Shown: positions 10,819-20,347 of the stretch, piece by piece
How the letters are laid out: each line of letters opens with the position of its first letter
How positions within the stretch are numbered: the first letter of the stretch is position 1
Assembly (NCBI GenBank): GCA_037447655.1
Contig: JBBHKE010000240.1
Location: forward strand, 131,329-195,328
DNA length: 64,000 bases
Direction: 5' to 3'
DNA from: Zygnema cylindricum
Taxonomy: Eukaryota; Streptophyta; Zygnematophyceae; Zygnematales; Zygnemataceae
Program-made: the position numbers and the translations under genes
The notes under the pieces: generated by a model
Databases searched by the model: none
Told to the model about the DNA's origin: nothing
What the model saw: the letters and a program-made list of their open reading frames with translations, nothing else

Positions 10819-12199
10819 AAAAAAAATGAAAATTTTCACAGGTTTCCAAAGTCACGTGCCTTCAGACAAGGTGACTGTAAAATCTTTGCCGAAAAGAAAT
10901 ACAGTTTTTTCTTGAAAGTCATCAGAGTGAAGGAGATCTCTGAGGTACATTGACGCGGTACACTTGCAGCGTACACGTACGTAATACGAAGTACGGAGTT
11001 CCATACGAAAATGGTCGGTTCTCAAATCTTTGACGATTCTAGAGATTTGATCGTCAACTTACAAGCACCACTCAAATCAAAACACGTATGTAAAAACTTG
11101 TTTACAGAAGATACGCGATGTTGACCGAGGCCTCTGTAATACAAAAAAATTGTTGTCCGTACTATTATAGAGACCTCATGTAACCATACCCCAAATAATT
11201 CATTCTAATTATTAATTATAGCCTTTAATGGCAGTGAACAATTTCCCTTTTCAATCAAGTTTTGTACTTTGTGTTGATATTTGGGTATTTTCTAGGTCTT
11301 TATTAGATAGAAAAGGGTAGAGGCAGTCTGCCTCTGACTCCCTTCTCCAAGCCCCCACACTTGTCGTAGTCACTGAAGGCTGGAGAGGGAGCTAGAGCCA
11401 TGGCTGCCTAAGCTCTTCAGAGAGACAGGAGTAGATAAATATGTTTACTAAAAAGATGTTTGACGGATCCAGGAATTGATCCCGGTACCTACCGGCCGTC
11501 AAACATCCCGCAGTCGTTAGCATTGTCCATATAGTCTAGGACTAGTACTTGTACGTATAGGGTTTGATAAATATCTAAATGGTTAAAGGTAGGATTTTCC
11601 ATTTAACTGGGTTACGGTATATAGGGCATAGAAACAGTTGTACTTTTAGTACCGAACGAAATAAATAGTACGGACATTTATTTCGACTGTCCGTTTTAAT
11701 TACGATGTCAATCGGACGGCCGTGGTTAGCGCCGACATCACGGAAAGTAAAATTGGCAGTTTGTAAACGCCGCCACTCTAGATGACACGTGGCAACATCG
11801 TACGGGATTACGGAATTTCCGGAACGGCAGAAAACAAATCCGGGAGTGACAAATGTCGCACTCTGGCGACATCGTACAATGTACGTACAGAAAGTACTCC
11901 GACACTTGTACTTTCTTGTACGGTACCATTTTTATGACGCGGCATGACCTGGCGCCACGTGGAGAGATAAGATTTGGAGGCAGGAATTCCGGAGAATACA
12001 AGAGCGAATCCGGATAAGACATTTGTTGACTTATTAGCCATGTCGTACGATGTCCGTACAAAAGGTACACCGGCATTTGTACCTTTATGTACTATACAGT
12101 AATGTGATTGGTCCGTACCTCAGTACTAGAGGGTTTAGAGAGGGGTTTAGGACTTAGAATATTTCGGGTAGGTAGCTGACTCTCCCAGAGAGCACCTTG

Positions 12200-12206
12200 T
12201 ATAAAT
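12200..12206 (+). promoter_or_regulatory. LTR promoter TATA box (A1)
   Basis: TATAAAT preceded by GCACCTTG and followed by GGCAAACTTTGG. The same arrangement occurs at 15389-15395 (A1 3' LTR), 18079-18085 (solo S) and 52270-52276 (solo A2). Family B has TACAAAA at this position. Confidence 0.7.
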
Positions 12207-12270
12207 GGCAAACTTTGGCAAGCCATAACTATCAATTCAGTTGACCAAATTCAGTGATTCTTGTTGCTGC

Positions 12271-12480
12271 GGACTCAAGGGAGTCCAGCTACACAGGGGT
12301 GTAGTCGGTCAGAGTTTTTGCCTGCCTGGGTGGCTGCATTTCTAAGGGAAAGTCAAAGTGGGGAATGTTATCCTATACTCATATTCTAACTTTGCATTCT
12401 GTAGTGAAACTGAGCACACAGAGAGTCTTACTTCACAGGGGTGAAGCTGTAATGGGGTTCTGATTGTCAAGGGGTCAATC
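12271..12480 (+). promoter_or_regulatory. AGGG-loop hairpin array in the A1 leader
   Basis: Downstream of the TATA box come GGACTC-AAGG-GAGTCC (12271-12286), CTACAC-AGGG-GTGTAG (12289-12304), GCC-TGGGT-GGC (12324-12334), CTTCAC-AGGG-GTGAAG (12431-12446) and GATTG...CAATC around TCAAGGGGT (12462-12480). In the 3' LTR the first loop is AGGG. They would lie in the 5' untranslated RNA before gag; a packaging or Gag-binding role is inference. Confidence 0.7.
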
Positions 12481-12554
12481 ATTTGGGTTTATATTAACTT
12501 GGAGTCGGCACTATCTAGATTAGCTTCCTTTGGACCTGCGAATTCTGTGTGGCA

Positions 12555-13697
12555 ATGGAGCCCATAGAATTTCAGGTTATGGGCCCACCATCTAGGGTGC
12601 CTATGTTTGATGGAACAGACTTCACTTATTGGGAGTTCACGATGGAGGGATTGCTTTTCGAGAAGCACTTGTGGGGAATTGTTTCGGGACAAGTGAGGTG
12701 TCCGCCACCCGGCTTTGGTGGAGCTCACTATGGAGAATCATCTGGGGCTGCCCAGAAAACCAACCGGATTTCAGATGCAACGGAAGGTGAAGGGAAAATC
12801 ATTACCGTGGAAGGGGAAATAGGGGAGAAGGATAAAGGGACACCTATGGTGAGGGGAGCTAGGCTCTCGGCTACGGTTCCACTTGTGGGGGTTATAACTG
12901 AACCAAAAACCGAAGAAAATGATAGAAAAATTTGGGAATATAAAAACACTATAGCAAAACATCTCATACTTAGATATGTGTCTAAGTCTATAGCTATCAC
13001 TCTTTTAAATCTAACCAAGTCGTCGGAAATTTGGGACACACTAATTCAGATTTATAAGAGTGAGACTATACAGAGGCAGCAGTTAGTAAGACAAGAGATA
13101 GAGGCCTATGTTTATAAAGGCGGTAGCATGACAGAGTTTTGCAATGATATTGCTGTGTTATATGTTGAGCTTGCTAGTGCGGGATATGTAGAATCTGAGG
13201 AGAGAAAGATTAATACACTAATCATGAAGCTCCCATATGAGTACAAAGACATCATTTACCGTATGCAGGGAATGGATGTCTCCTCATGGACTTTGAGCAT
13301 TACCATGGGGATAATTCTTGTGAGGGAAAGCACCTTGGAGCTTCGTAGGGGAAGTGAGAGGGTGACTGCATTTATAGCTGGTGGTGACTGGCGGAAGCGT
13401 GATGTGAGGAACGACGGTGACGAGCGGAAGCGTGATGAGAGGAAGAAAGACAAAGGTAAACCTTATCGGAACTTTGGTGGAAAGAGAGGGAGAAGAAAAG
13501 AAAGGGGAGCTTTGAAACAAGGGGTTTGCTTCACTTGTAGGAAACCGGGTCACTATATGGAGGAGTGTCCTCGTTTGGAAGAACTTAGAAGTTGGAGTGT
13601 GAATGAGGAGGAAGAAGGGGAAGAGGAGAAAGAGGATGAAAAAATCTTGGAGCTTCTTCACATCGGTAGAATGGAGAAGAGAGAAAAGTACACATAA
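12555..13697 (+). CDS. gag: Gag-like protein of A1
   Basis: About 380 residues. ATG 12555 lies 20 bp before the LTR end, so the first residues are LTR-encoded and residues 7-12 (QVMGPP) are encoded across the primer binding site. It has the copia-type gag layout: an N-terminal FDGTDFTYWE segment, then a central helical gag domain containing KSSEIWDTLIQIYKS and RQQLVRQEIEAYVYKGG, then a basic Arg/Lys stretch. A CCHC zinc knuckle (CFTCRKPGHYMEEC, 13527-13568) precedes an acidic tail. It would form the virus-like particle and bind RNA. It ends at TAA 13695-13697; the frame then stays open in the same register to 14432. It is diverged from the B-family gag. Confidence 0.85.
   Translation: MEPIEFQVMGPPSRVPMFDGTDFTYWEFTMEGLLFEKHLWGIVSGQVRCPPPGFGGAHYGESSGAAQKTNRISDATEGEGKIITVEGEIGEKDKGTPMVRGARLSATVPLVGVITEPKTEENDRKIWEYKNTIAKHLILRYVSKSIAITLLNLTKSSEIWDTLIQIYKSETIQRQQLVRQEIEAYVYKGGSMTEFCNDIAVLYVELASAGYVESEERKINTLIMKLPYEYKDIIYRMQGMDVSSWTLSITMGIILVRESTLELRRGSERVTAFIAGGDWRKRDVRNDGDERKRDERKKDKGKPYRNFGGKRGRRKERGALKQGVCFTCRKPGHYMEECPRLEELRSWSVNEEEEGEEEKEDEKILELLHIGRMEKREKYT
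12575..12589 (+). promoter_or_regulatory. Primer binding site, half-tRNA iMet type (A1)
   Basis: GGTTATGGGCCCA directly follows the LTR. It is complementary to TGGGCCCAUAACC, the anticodon arm of eukaryotic initiator tRNA-Met, rather than to the tRNA 3' end. The same site occurs at 23203, 35342 and 40744. Priming from a cleaved tRNA-iMet half is established for Drosophila copia. Confidence 0.8.
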
Positions 13698-14432
13698 ATT
13701 CCACGAAGGCAACAGTGTGCTTTTGGAGGTATAAGGGAAGTAAAGAGAGAGGAGGTACTTGAGGATGTCGAGGAGTGTAAAGTGTATGACTTAGAAATGA
13801 GAAACTCAGAACTAGGATCCATAAGTGAAAACGGGAAAAATAAAATTAATGAGGATAATTCTATAGGTATTTTGGAATTAGAAAACTGGTCAGAAAGGGA
13901 GACTTCAACGGATTCCGAGGAAAGGGGAGAAGTGAAACTAGAAGGGGTTTTAAAGGATAAGGGAGAAGAGGAATATTTAATGAAAGGTTTAGGGGAGGTG
14001 AAATATTTATTGGGAATAAATTTAGAAAGTGAGAGTGGAAAGATCTCCATGGAAGAGAGTGAGGAAAGTTCATGTTTTAGGGGTAATGGGTTTGAAATCA
14101 CTAAAGGGAGTGATGATATTTATGAAGGTGTGCCTGTAAAAGGGTTAGCCTCAGGATGTGTGTTGCAGATTGGAGATGGGGCTGGCTGTTTGAATTGCAA
14201 GAGGGAAATCAGATTTAGTGTGGATGGAAAAGAGATGAGGTGGATAATATCTTCGCTCGGATTTATGATAAGTGGGATGCTAAATGAAATGTGTGATGCA
14301 ATTATTATTTCATTTCATCTAATGCATTGTTTTAAATACGAGAGCATATTTCATAAGTTATATAAAAGGAAAAAGAAAAGAAAAAGGAAAAAGGGGAGGG
14401 AGTGTTTTGTTTATTTTGTTTGTAATAGTTGA
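13698..14432 (+). pseudogene. Collapsed pol remnant of A1, in frame with gag
   Basis: Open in the gag frame immediately after the TAA. It starts with the IPRRQ.CA.GG segment that in B elements precedes the protease. It then jumps to a MKGLGEVKYLLGINLE segment (reverse transcriptase, matching MKDMGEAKYILGIQVE of B) and to SGCVLQIGDGAGCLNCKREI (RNase H, matching SGYVLYVGDGACCWSSKQQK). Integrase, the catalytic YVDD region and most of RNase H are missing. The C-terminus is a Lys/Arg-rich run then hydrophobic. No catalytic function is possible; whether the fused product is made (by stop readthrough) is unknown. Confidence 0.7.
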
Positions 14433-14443
14433 AAGGAAGTAGA

Positions 14444-14460
14444 CTAGAAAATAAGGGGAG
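14444..14460 (+). other. Polypurine tract of A1
   Basis: GAAAATAAGGGGAG directly before the 3' LTR, the same as the tract ending at 27553, 39693 and 45094 in B elements. It is the plus-strand primer of reverse transcription. Confidence 0.8.
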
Positions 14461-15764
14461 TGTTGATATTTGGGTATTTTCTAGGTCTTTATTAGATAGA
14501 AAAGGGTAGAGGCAGTCTGCCTCTGACTCCCTTCTCCAAGCCCCCACACTTGTCGTAGTCACTGAAGGCTGGAGAGGGAGCTAGAGCCATGGCTGCCTAA
14601 GCTCTTCAGAGAGACAGGAGTAGATAAATATGTTTACTAAAAAGATGTTTGACGGATCCAGGAATTGATCCCGGTACCTACCGGCCGTCAAACATCCTGC
14701 AGTCGTTAGCATTGTCCATATAGTCTAGGACTAGTACTTGTACGTATAGGGTTTGATAAATATCTAAATAGTTAAAGGTAGGATTTTCCATTTAACTGGG
14801 TTACGGTATATAGGGCATAGAAACAGTTGTACTTTTAGTACCGGACGAAATAAATAGTACGGACATTTATTTCGACGGTCCGTTTTAATTACGATGTCAA
14901 TCGGACGGCCGTGGTTAGCGCCGACATCACGGAAAGTAAAATTGGCAGTTTGTAAACGCCGCCACTCTAGATGACACGTGGCAACATCGTACGGGATTAC
15001 AGAATTTCCGGAACGGCAGAAAACAAATCCGGGAGTGACAAATGTCGCACTCTGGCGACATCGTACAATGTACGTACAGAAAGTACTCCGACACTTGTAC
15101 TTTCTTGTACGGTACCATTTTTATGACGCGGCATGACCTGGCGCCACGTGGAGAGATAAGATTTGGAGGCAGGAATTCCGGAGAATACAAGAGCGAATCC
15201 GGATAAGACATTTGTTGACTTATTAGCCATGTCGTACGATGTCCGTACAAAAGGTACACCGGCATTTGTACCTTTATGTACTATACAGTAATGTGATTGG
15301 TCCGTACCTCAATACTAGAGGGTTTAGAGAGGGGTTTAGGACTTAGAATATTTCGGGTAGGTAGCTGACTCTCCCAGAGAGCACCTTGTATAAATGGCAA
15401 ACTTTGGCAAGCCATAACTATCAATTCAGTTGACCAAATTCAGTGATTCTTGTTGCTGCGGACTCAGGGGAGTCCAGGCTACACAGGGGTGTAGTCGGTC
15501 AGAGTTTTTGCCTGCCTGGGTGGCTGCATTTCTAAGGGAAAGTCAAAGTGGGGAATGTTATCCTATACTCATATTCTAACTTTACATTCTGTAGTGAAAC
15601 TGAGCACACAGAGAGTCTTACTTCACAGGGGTGAAGCTGTAATGGGGTTCTGATTGTCAAGGGGTCAATCATTTGGGTTTATATTAACTTGGAGTCGGCA
15701 CTATCTAGATTAGCTTCCTTTGGACCTGCGAATTCTGTGTGGCAATGGAGCCCATAGAATTTCA
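14461..15764 (+). repeat. A1 3' LTR
   Basis: 1304 bp, about nine differences from the 5' LTR. Ends GAATTTCA, then target duplication CTTTG. It carries the same hairpins, TATA box and gag start codon, so its promoter would drive a short chimeric frame into the flank (open to 15933). Confidence 0.92.
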
Positions 15765-16105
15765 CTTTGATGGTTTAACCATCGCGTTTTTCATAAAAAA
15801 ATATTTCTTCCTTAAATTACAGAATTTGTACTTTTTTTGTCGGTTACATTTTGCGGCGTCTACCTTTAAGTCACGATACGAAAATCAGGTCGTACGTGGC
15901 GTATCAAACAATTTGTATTTTTCGCTAAAATAACATATCATATTAAAATATAAAATATTAAATTTAATAAATACTATATATCGCGATAATTTATGTTGGT
16001 CTCGGTACGATATATCGAGGAGTTTGCTCGATTCATATTCGATATATCGAATATTGAAATTATCGCGATATGAATTTACCCGATACCCAACACTACACAA
16101 CACTA

Positions 16106-16260
16106 CTATACAGTCAGTGTTCAAATAGTCAACGTTTGAAAATGTAAGAATAGCTTCGCGTGATTCTTGCCGTCTTTATCACTGGGAATCAAATACGAGA
16201 GCTTTTTTCCATGTCGATGATGTCATGTTCACGTGTCGACGCCTTTATCTGACACTCTTT
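16106..16260. repeat. Dispersed repeat R2, right part
   Basis: Matches 31945-32080 (shared 'atagtcaacgtttga', 'atgtaagaatag', 'tcgcgtgatt', 'tctttatcactgg'). This is the continuation of R2 beyond the Mutator-like insertion. The following bases to 16541 are AT-rich with no recognised feature. Confidence 0.6.
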
Positions 16261-16544
16261 TTGTACTATTGTAAGTTAACAACATTATTTAAGGACGTGG
16301 ACTGCAACCTGCCACATCTCTTTGTACTAAATATATACTGTTAATTTTAATTTCACATTAACATGAATAAACCTTTGCTTCTACTAAAGATAAGCGGCGT
16401 ACTTAAAAACTATTTAAATTAGATTTATTATCACTAAATAAATAGTACCTTTAATAACGTAAAATAAACAATTAGAGTAATTAATTCTATTTTAGGTTCG
16501 AGGGTCAATTATCGCTAATACCGATAGACTGTGCATCGTACTAA

Positions 16545-18528
16545 GGGTGCGTCTTCATGTGCCTAAGTAAAGGTTTTTTTCTGTCGTTTTCTTGTAAAAC
16601 TTAGATCCGTACCGCGTAAGTCTCAACCGTACAAAAAAAATAAAAAATTAGAAGTATATTTTGCCTCATCATCAAATTTAAGATGTACTACATTTTGTCA
16701 TTTGGTGTTCTTCTACCCACGACCACGCCAAAAAACGTCTTCTTCAAACTTTTCTTTAAAACACAAGGAAGATGTGTTTTAAAACAAAAAAAAATTGAAA
16801 AACAAATAGAAACACGTAGTTGCACGTGTAAAAAATTTTCAATTTTTTTTAAGAGAATTCAAGCGACGACGAAAAGTGACGATCCGCTTTGTTTTGTCCG
16901 TTTGCGTTTAGGTACGACAAATTAAAGTACACAATTTGTTTACATTTGTCCATTTGCGCTTGGTTCGGATTTTATTTTGCCAAGGGTCTAAAGATCCAAT
17001 GCCATTTCACGTCAAGCGGACAAAAGACGCAAAGGCAAAGTGCACTTTATTCAACCGTGAAACGCCACAGGTTGGATGGCGGTACGTCTACAATGTCACA
17101 AAAAGTCATGGGACGTCACAAGTAGTTACAAAAAATAACGTGCATCATCACATAACGTGCGTCATCACAGATTGTACACTATCGACAGCCGTCACGGGCA
17201 TTGTCGACGTATACAATCCAAGTGACAACTTCGTTTGGTACATATAAGGACACCCGAAATCTGTTGGAATTCAAGTATTTTCTAGGTCTAGAGATTGCAA
17301 AATAAAAAGCAAAATAGTAGATATTGACAGCCTGCCTCTAACTCCTCCTCAAGTCCCCACACTTGTCCAGTCACTGAAGACTGAAGGAGGAGTTAGCCAT
17401 GGCTGCCTCTGCTGTCTAGAGGGAGACAAACAGTTGTTTTATAGGGGGTTTTCTCTAAAAGATAGTTTTGCCAGGTCCAGGATTTGATCCTGGTACCTGC
17501 CACTTGTCACACCCGCAATAGCCGGTAGTCTTATCCAGATAGTCTAAATTGTATTAGATATTATGAGGTATGATATTTATTTAAATAGTTACAATAAGAA
17601 TAATTCATTTAACTAGAACTATATGCATACTGCATAGAAACAGTTGTGGAAAGTACGACGTACGGTACGATTACGAAATAAATACCGCGCGGTTTGTTTG
17701 ACGCCGGAAAGAATACCGCGCAGGTATTTATGACGGCCACGATTGAAATCCAAATTTGATCGGACGGCCGCGAAGGATGCCGAGATCGCGGCGTACGATT
17801 TTGGCGGTTTGCGATCACCGCCACAATAAGTGACACGTGGTAACACTACATTGGATTGCGGCAACTCCGGAGATTACGGTAACAAATCCGGATATGACAC
17901 GTGTCGACATTTTGGCCATGTCGTACAATGGCCGTACATAAAGTACACCGGCACCTGTACTTTTCTGTACGATACAGTAATTTGATTGGTGCCGTACTTC
18001 AGTAGATAGATTTTTAGAGAGGGAATAGGACTTAGATAAATTTTGGGTAGGCAGCTGCCTCTCCCAGAGAGCACCCTGTATAAATGGCAAACTTTGGCCA
18101 GCCATAACTATCAATTTACTTGACCATTTTCAGTGATTATTTTTGCTGCAGACTCAGGGGAGTCTAGGCTACACAGGGGTGTAGTCGGTCAGAGTTTTTG
18201 TCTGCCAGGGTGGCTGTATTTCTAAGGGAAAGTCAAAGTGGGTGAATGTGTCCAAATCTCATATTCTAACTTTGCATTCTGTGGTGGAACTGAGCACACA
18301 GAAAGTGTTATTTCACAGGGGTGAATCTATATTGGGGTTCTGACTGTCAAGGGGTCAGTCATTTGGGTTTATATCAACTTGGAGTCGGCACTATCTAGAT
18401 TAGCTTCTTTTGGATCTGCATACTCTGAGGGCCAATGGAGGTCTCAGAGTTTCAAAATCTGGGTCCGCCGGATCTGCGCTAAAATACAAAGTAAATTCTC
18501 TAAGTTTCAAGTACATGGAGACGCACCC
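16545..18528 (+). mobile_element. Harbinger-like MITE H3, split by a solo LTR
   Basis: The terminal inverted repeats are GGGTGCGTCTTCATGTGCC at the left and GTACATGGAGACGCACCC at the right, flanked by TAA (16542-16544) and TAA (18529-18531). A 3-bp TAA/TTA duplication and GGG...CCC termini fit PIF/Harbinger. The internal sequence is a diverged relative of H1. It is interrupted by the solo LTR 17262-18454; without that it is about 786 bp. No transposase. Confidence 0.75.
17262..18454 (+). mobile_element. Solo LTR, family S (copia)
   Basis: 1193 bp, begins TGTTGGAATTC and ends GAGTTTCA, with perfect target duplication AAATC (17257-17261 and 18455-18459). It is related to families A and B over conserved blocks: a TATTTTCTAGGTCT start, U3 hairpins (17338-17396 and CCAGGATTTGATCCTGG at 17477-17493), TATAAAT at 18079, and leader hairpins AGACTC-AGGG-GAGTCT (18150-18165) and CTACAC-AGGG-GTGTAG (18169-18184). 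The internal region has been lost by LTR-LTR recombination. It sits inside MITE H3. Confidence 0.9.
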
Positions 18529-18535
18529 TAATTTA

Positions 18536-19231
18536 GGGCGTGTTCCCATGTGTTCAAGTAAGGGTTTTTTTCCGTCGTTTTCACACAAAATGGGACTTCC
18601 AACGAGAAAATATTACGCCGTACGAAAAATGGGCAAAAACACAAGTACATTTTGAGTCATCTTGGAACTTGGAAGGTACGGCAATTTGGCGTTATTATCA
18701 TTGCGACCCACTTCCAGCTCATCTTCACACTTGCACTGGAATCAAATCGCGATCTGATTTTAGTCAAAATACTACCCTATTGACGAATGGAAAACCTGGA
18801 TTGCACGCGTCAAACGTTTTCAATTTTTTTTTTGCGGTTGGGAGAGTACACGAAAAAATAGGTGTTTGTCCGTTTGCTTATGTTGTCCACTTGTGGGCGT
18901 CTACAAATGTCATTTTGTAGACGTAGGCGATTGCTTATGTCGTTCACGTGTGGGCTTCAACAAATGACAGCTGGCGTCGACAATTGTCCCAGTATGTCAG
19001 GATCTCTTTGCGGCGTACAAATGTCGGCAGTTTGTTCCGAGATCGTTGGCGTCTACAAATGTCAGCAGTTTGGGTTTCGCAAGTATTGGCGACGTGTACA
19101 GCTGCCACATATTCAAAATAATGAACGCGCAAGTAACGATTCACATAGGCACACTTTGAAAAGTACACCGTAAAATCAACGCTAAATTCCAAAATAACGT
19201 TTCAAAATATCGGTTACATGGGAACACGCCC
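18536..19231 (+). mobile_element. Harbinger-like MITE H1
   Basis: 696 bp. Terminal inverted repeats GGGCGTGTTCCCATGT / ACATGGGAACACGCCC match perfectly over 16 bp and are flanked by TTA (18533-18535 and 19232-19234). It lies 7 bp from H3 and carries no coding capacity; open frames inside it are not conserved as protein. The internal region has repeated GTCTACAAATGTC-like words. Confidence 0.85.
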
Positions 19232-19234
19232 TTA

Positions 19235-20269
19235 GACGTACCAAGTAACTTACAAACATGACGTGAAATGTAACGTGACATTATTGTTGTACACAAAATA
19301 AACGCTGTAACGCCAACTGAAATCTCCATCCCTTCTCGAACCGAATCGTACCCCGCGGACCGATGCGTCGTCTGAATCCGCGGCGGTCCACTTCCCCACA
19401 ATTCAATCCAACAAGTACAAAAGGTACACCGTGAATCGCTTTAAGCTTTAATAACGTTAATTCGGCGCCCCTAAATTTTGACCCCCGAACCTAAAATAGA
19501 ATTCATAACTCTAATTGTTTTTTTTACGTTAACATAAGTACACCGCGAATCGTAATTAGAGTAAATTACTCTATTTCGGTCGCTCAAAATTTCGACTCTA
19601 TCACATGAAATAGAGTAGATGATTCTAATTTTTTCATTATTCTATTTAAGGTAAAGTTTAACTAGCGTTTTTAATTGTAATATAGGTTCGTTTTGAATAG
19701 TGTGGAGTACGGACAGTGTCAGACCGTGCAAAATTGTACTTTATTAAGTAAAAAAGTACAAATAATGATTTAATACAGGCTGTTATCATATAACTGCGTT
19801 TTAACAAACCGCGTAGTGTAAACGTCAAAGTGACGATAAACTGTACGTTTTGCCAAATTCTGTACGAATACTTTATTTACAGTAGAGGATATTAGCGTGC
19901 CAAATTAGAGTACTTAAATAAATTAGAGTAAACTTCATAGTTGAAAAAGCTCTATCACATAAACTAGCGTTAATTACTCTAATTGTTTTTTTTAGTTTTT
20001 GTACTCTAATTTTTTTATTACTCTAATTAAGGTTCGCGGTGTACTGTTTGATTCGCGTTAACAACTCTAATTCTGACATTTTTAAATAGTATGGTGTACA
20101 AAATATGTGAGTCTTTGCTAAAACTGCTCAACATTTCGTACGGACGCACAGAATCAATGTCAGGCAGCCGCGTTGACACGAAAAGTCGAGTGCGTCGCGT
20201 AAAAGCGTACTCAGATTTGATTATTTGACATATTTTTCGGGTCAAACATATTTAAAAACTAGGCATAAA
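19235..20269. other. AT-rich spacer with a degenerate TIR element (about 19425-20052)
   Basis: No gene. GTACACCGTGAATCGC at 19425 and the inverse GGTTCGCGGTGTACT ending near 20052 could be the ends of a roughly 630-bp element; another copy of the same motif lies at 19541. A GC-rich island at 19350-19392 has a small GGACCG/CGGTCC inverted repeat. Confidence 0.4.
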
Positions 20270-20347
20270 CGACAAAAAAAATCTTCCACCACATTCGTCC
20301 CTCCCACTAACGACCAAAAACATCATCTCCTTCCACCGCGTCGCTCA

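Larger units (their letters stand above)
11272..12574 (+). repeat. A1 5' LTR (family A)
   Basis: 1303 bp, begins TGTTGATATTT and ends GAATTTCA. It contains a TATAAAT at 12200-12206 after about 930 bp of U3. U3 carries hairpins at 11332-11397 and 11459-11503 and about 18 GTAC words between 11640 and 12130. Downstream of the TATA box lie the AGGG-loop hairpins (12271-12446). The gag start codon (12555) is inside the LTR. Confidence 0.92.
11272..15764 (+). mobile_element. Copia element A1, complete, non-autonomous (TR-GAG type)
   Basis: Complete LTR retrotransposon of about 4.5 kb with 1303/1304-bp LTRs and a perfect 5-bp target duplication CTTTG (11267-11271 and 15765-15769). The internal region is only 1886 bp. 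It holds a gag-like gene followed by collapsed remnants of reverse transcriptase and RNase H, so it must rely on proteins from another element. I count about nine differences between its LTRs, so it inserted recently. It is inserted in the Mutator-like element 9711-16105. Retaining gag while losing pol fits the class described in plants as terminal-repeat retrotransposons with GAG domain (TR-GAG). Confidence 0.9.
9711..16105. mobile_element. Mutator-like TIR element hosting A1
   Basis: The ends are inverted repeats of about 33 bp with some mismatches. The left end reads TATTGTTTATTGGGTAAAATC then ATATCGCGATAA; the right end is its inverse, TTATCGCGATATGAATTTAC then CCGATACCCAACA. They are flanked by CTATATAGT (9702-9710) and CTATACAGT (16106-16114), a 9-bp duplication with one mismatch, which is the size typical of Mutator-superfamily insertions. 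The uninterrupted R2 copy at 31.9 kb runs across this junction without the insert. Without A1 the element is about 1.9 kb with no recognisable transposase. Family assignment rests on duplication length only. Confidence 0.55.

Noticed and set aside
11459-11503. tRNA-like cloverleaf in the LTR (stem TTTGACGG/CCGTCAAA with a GATC-containing arm)
   Set aside because: No A/B-box consensus or anticodon arm of proper size; better explained as a conserved U3 hairpin.
11738-12076. 112- and 77-codon minus-strand frames in family A LTRs
   Set aside because: Present in both A1 LTRs only through copy identity; disrupted in A2.
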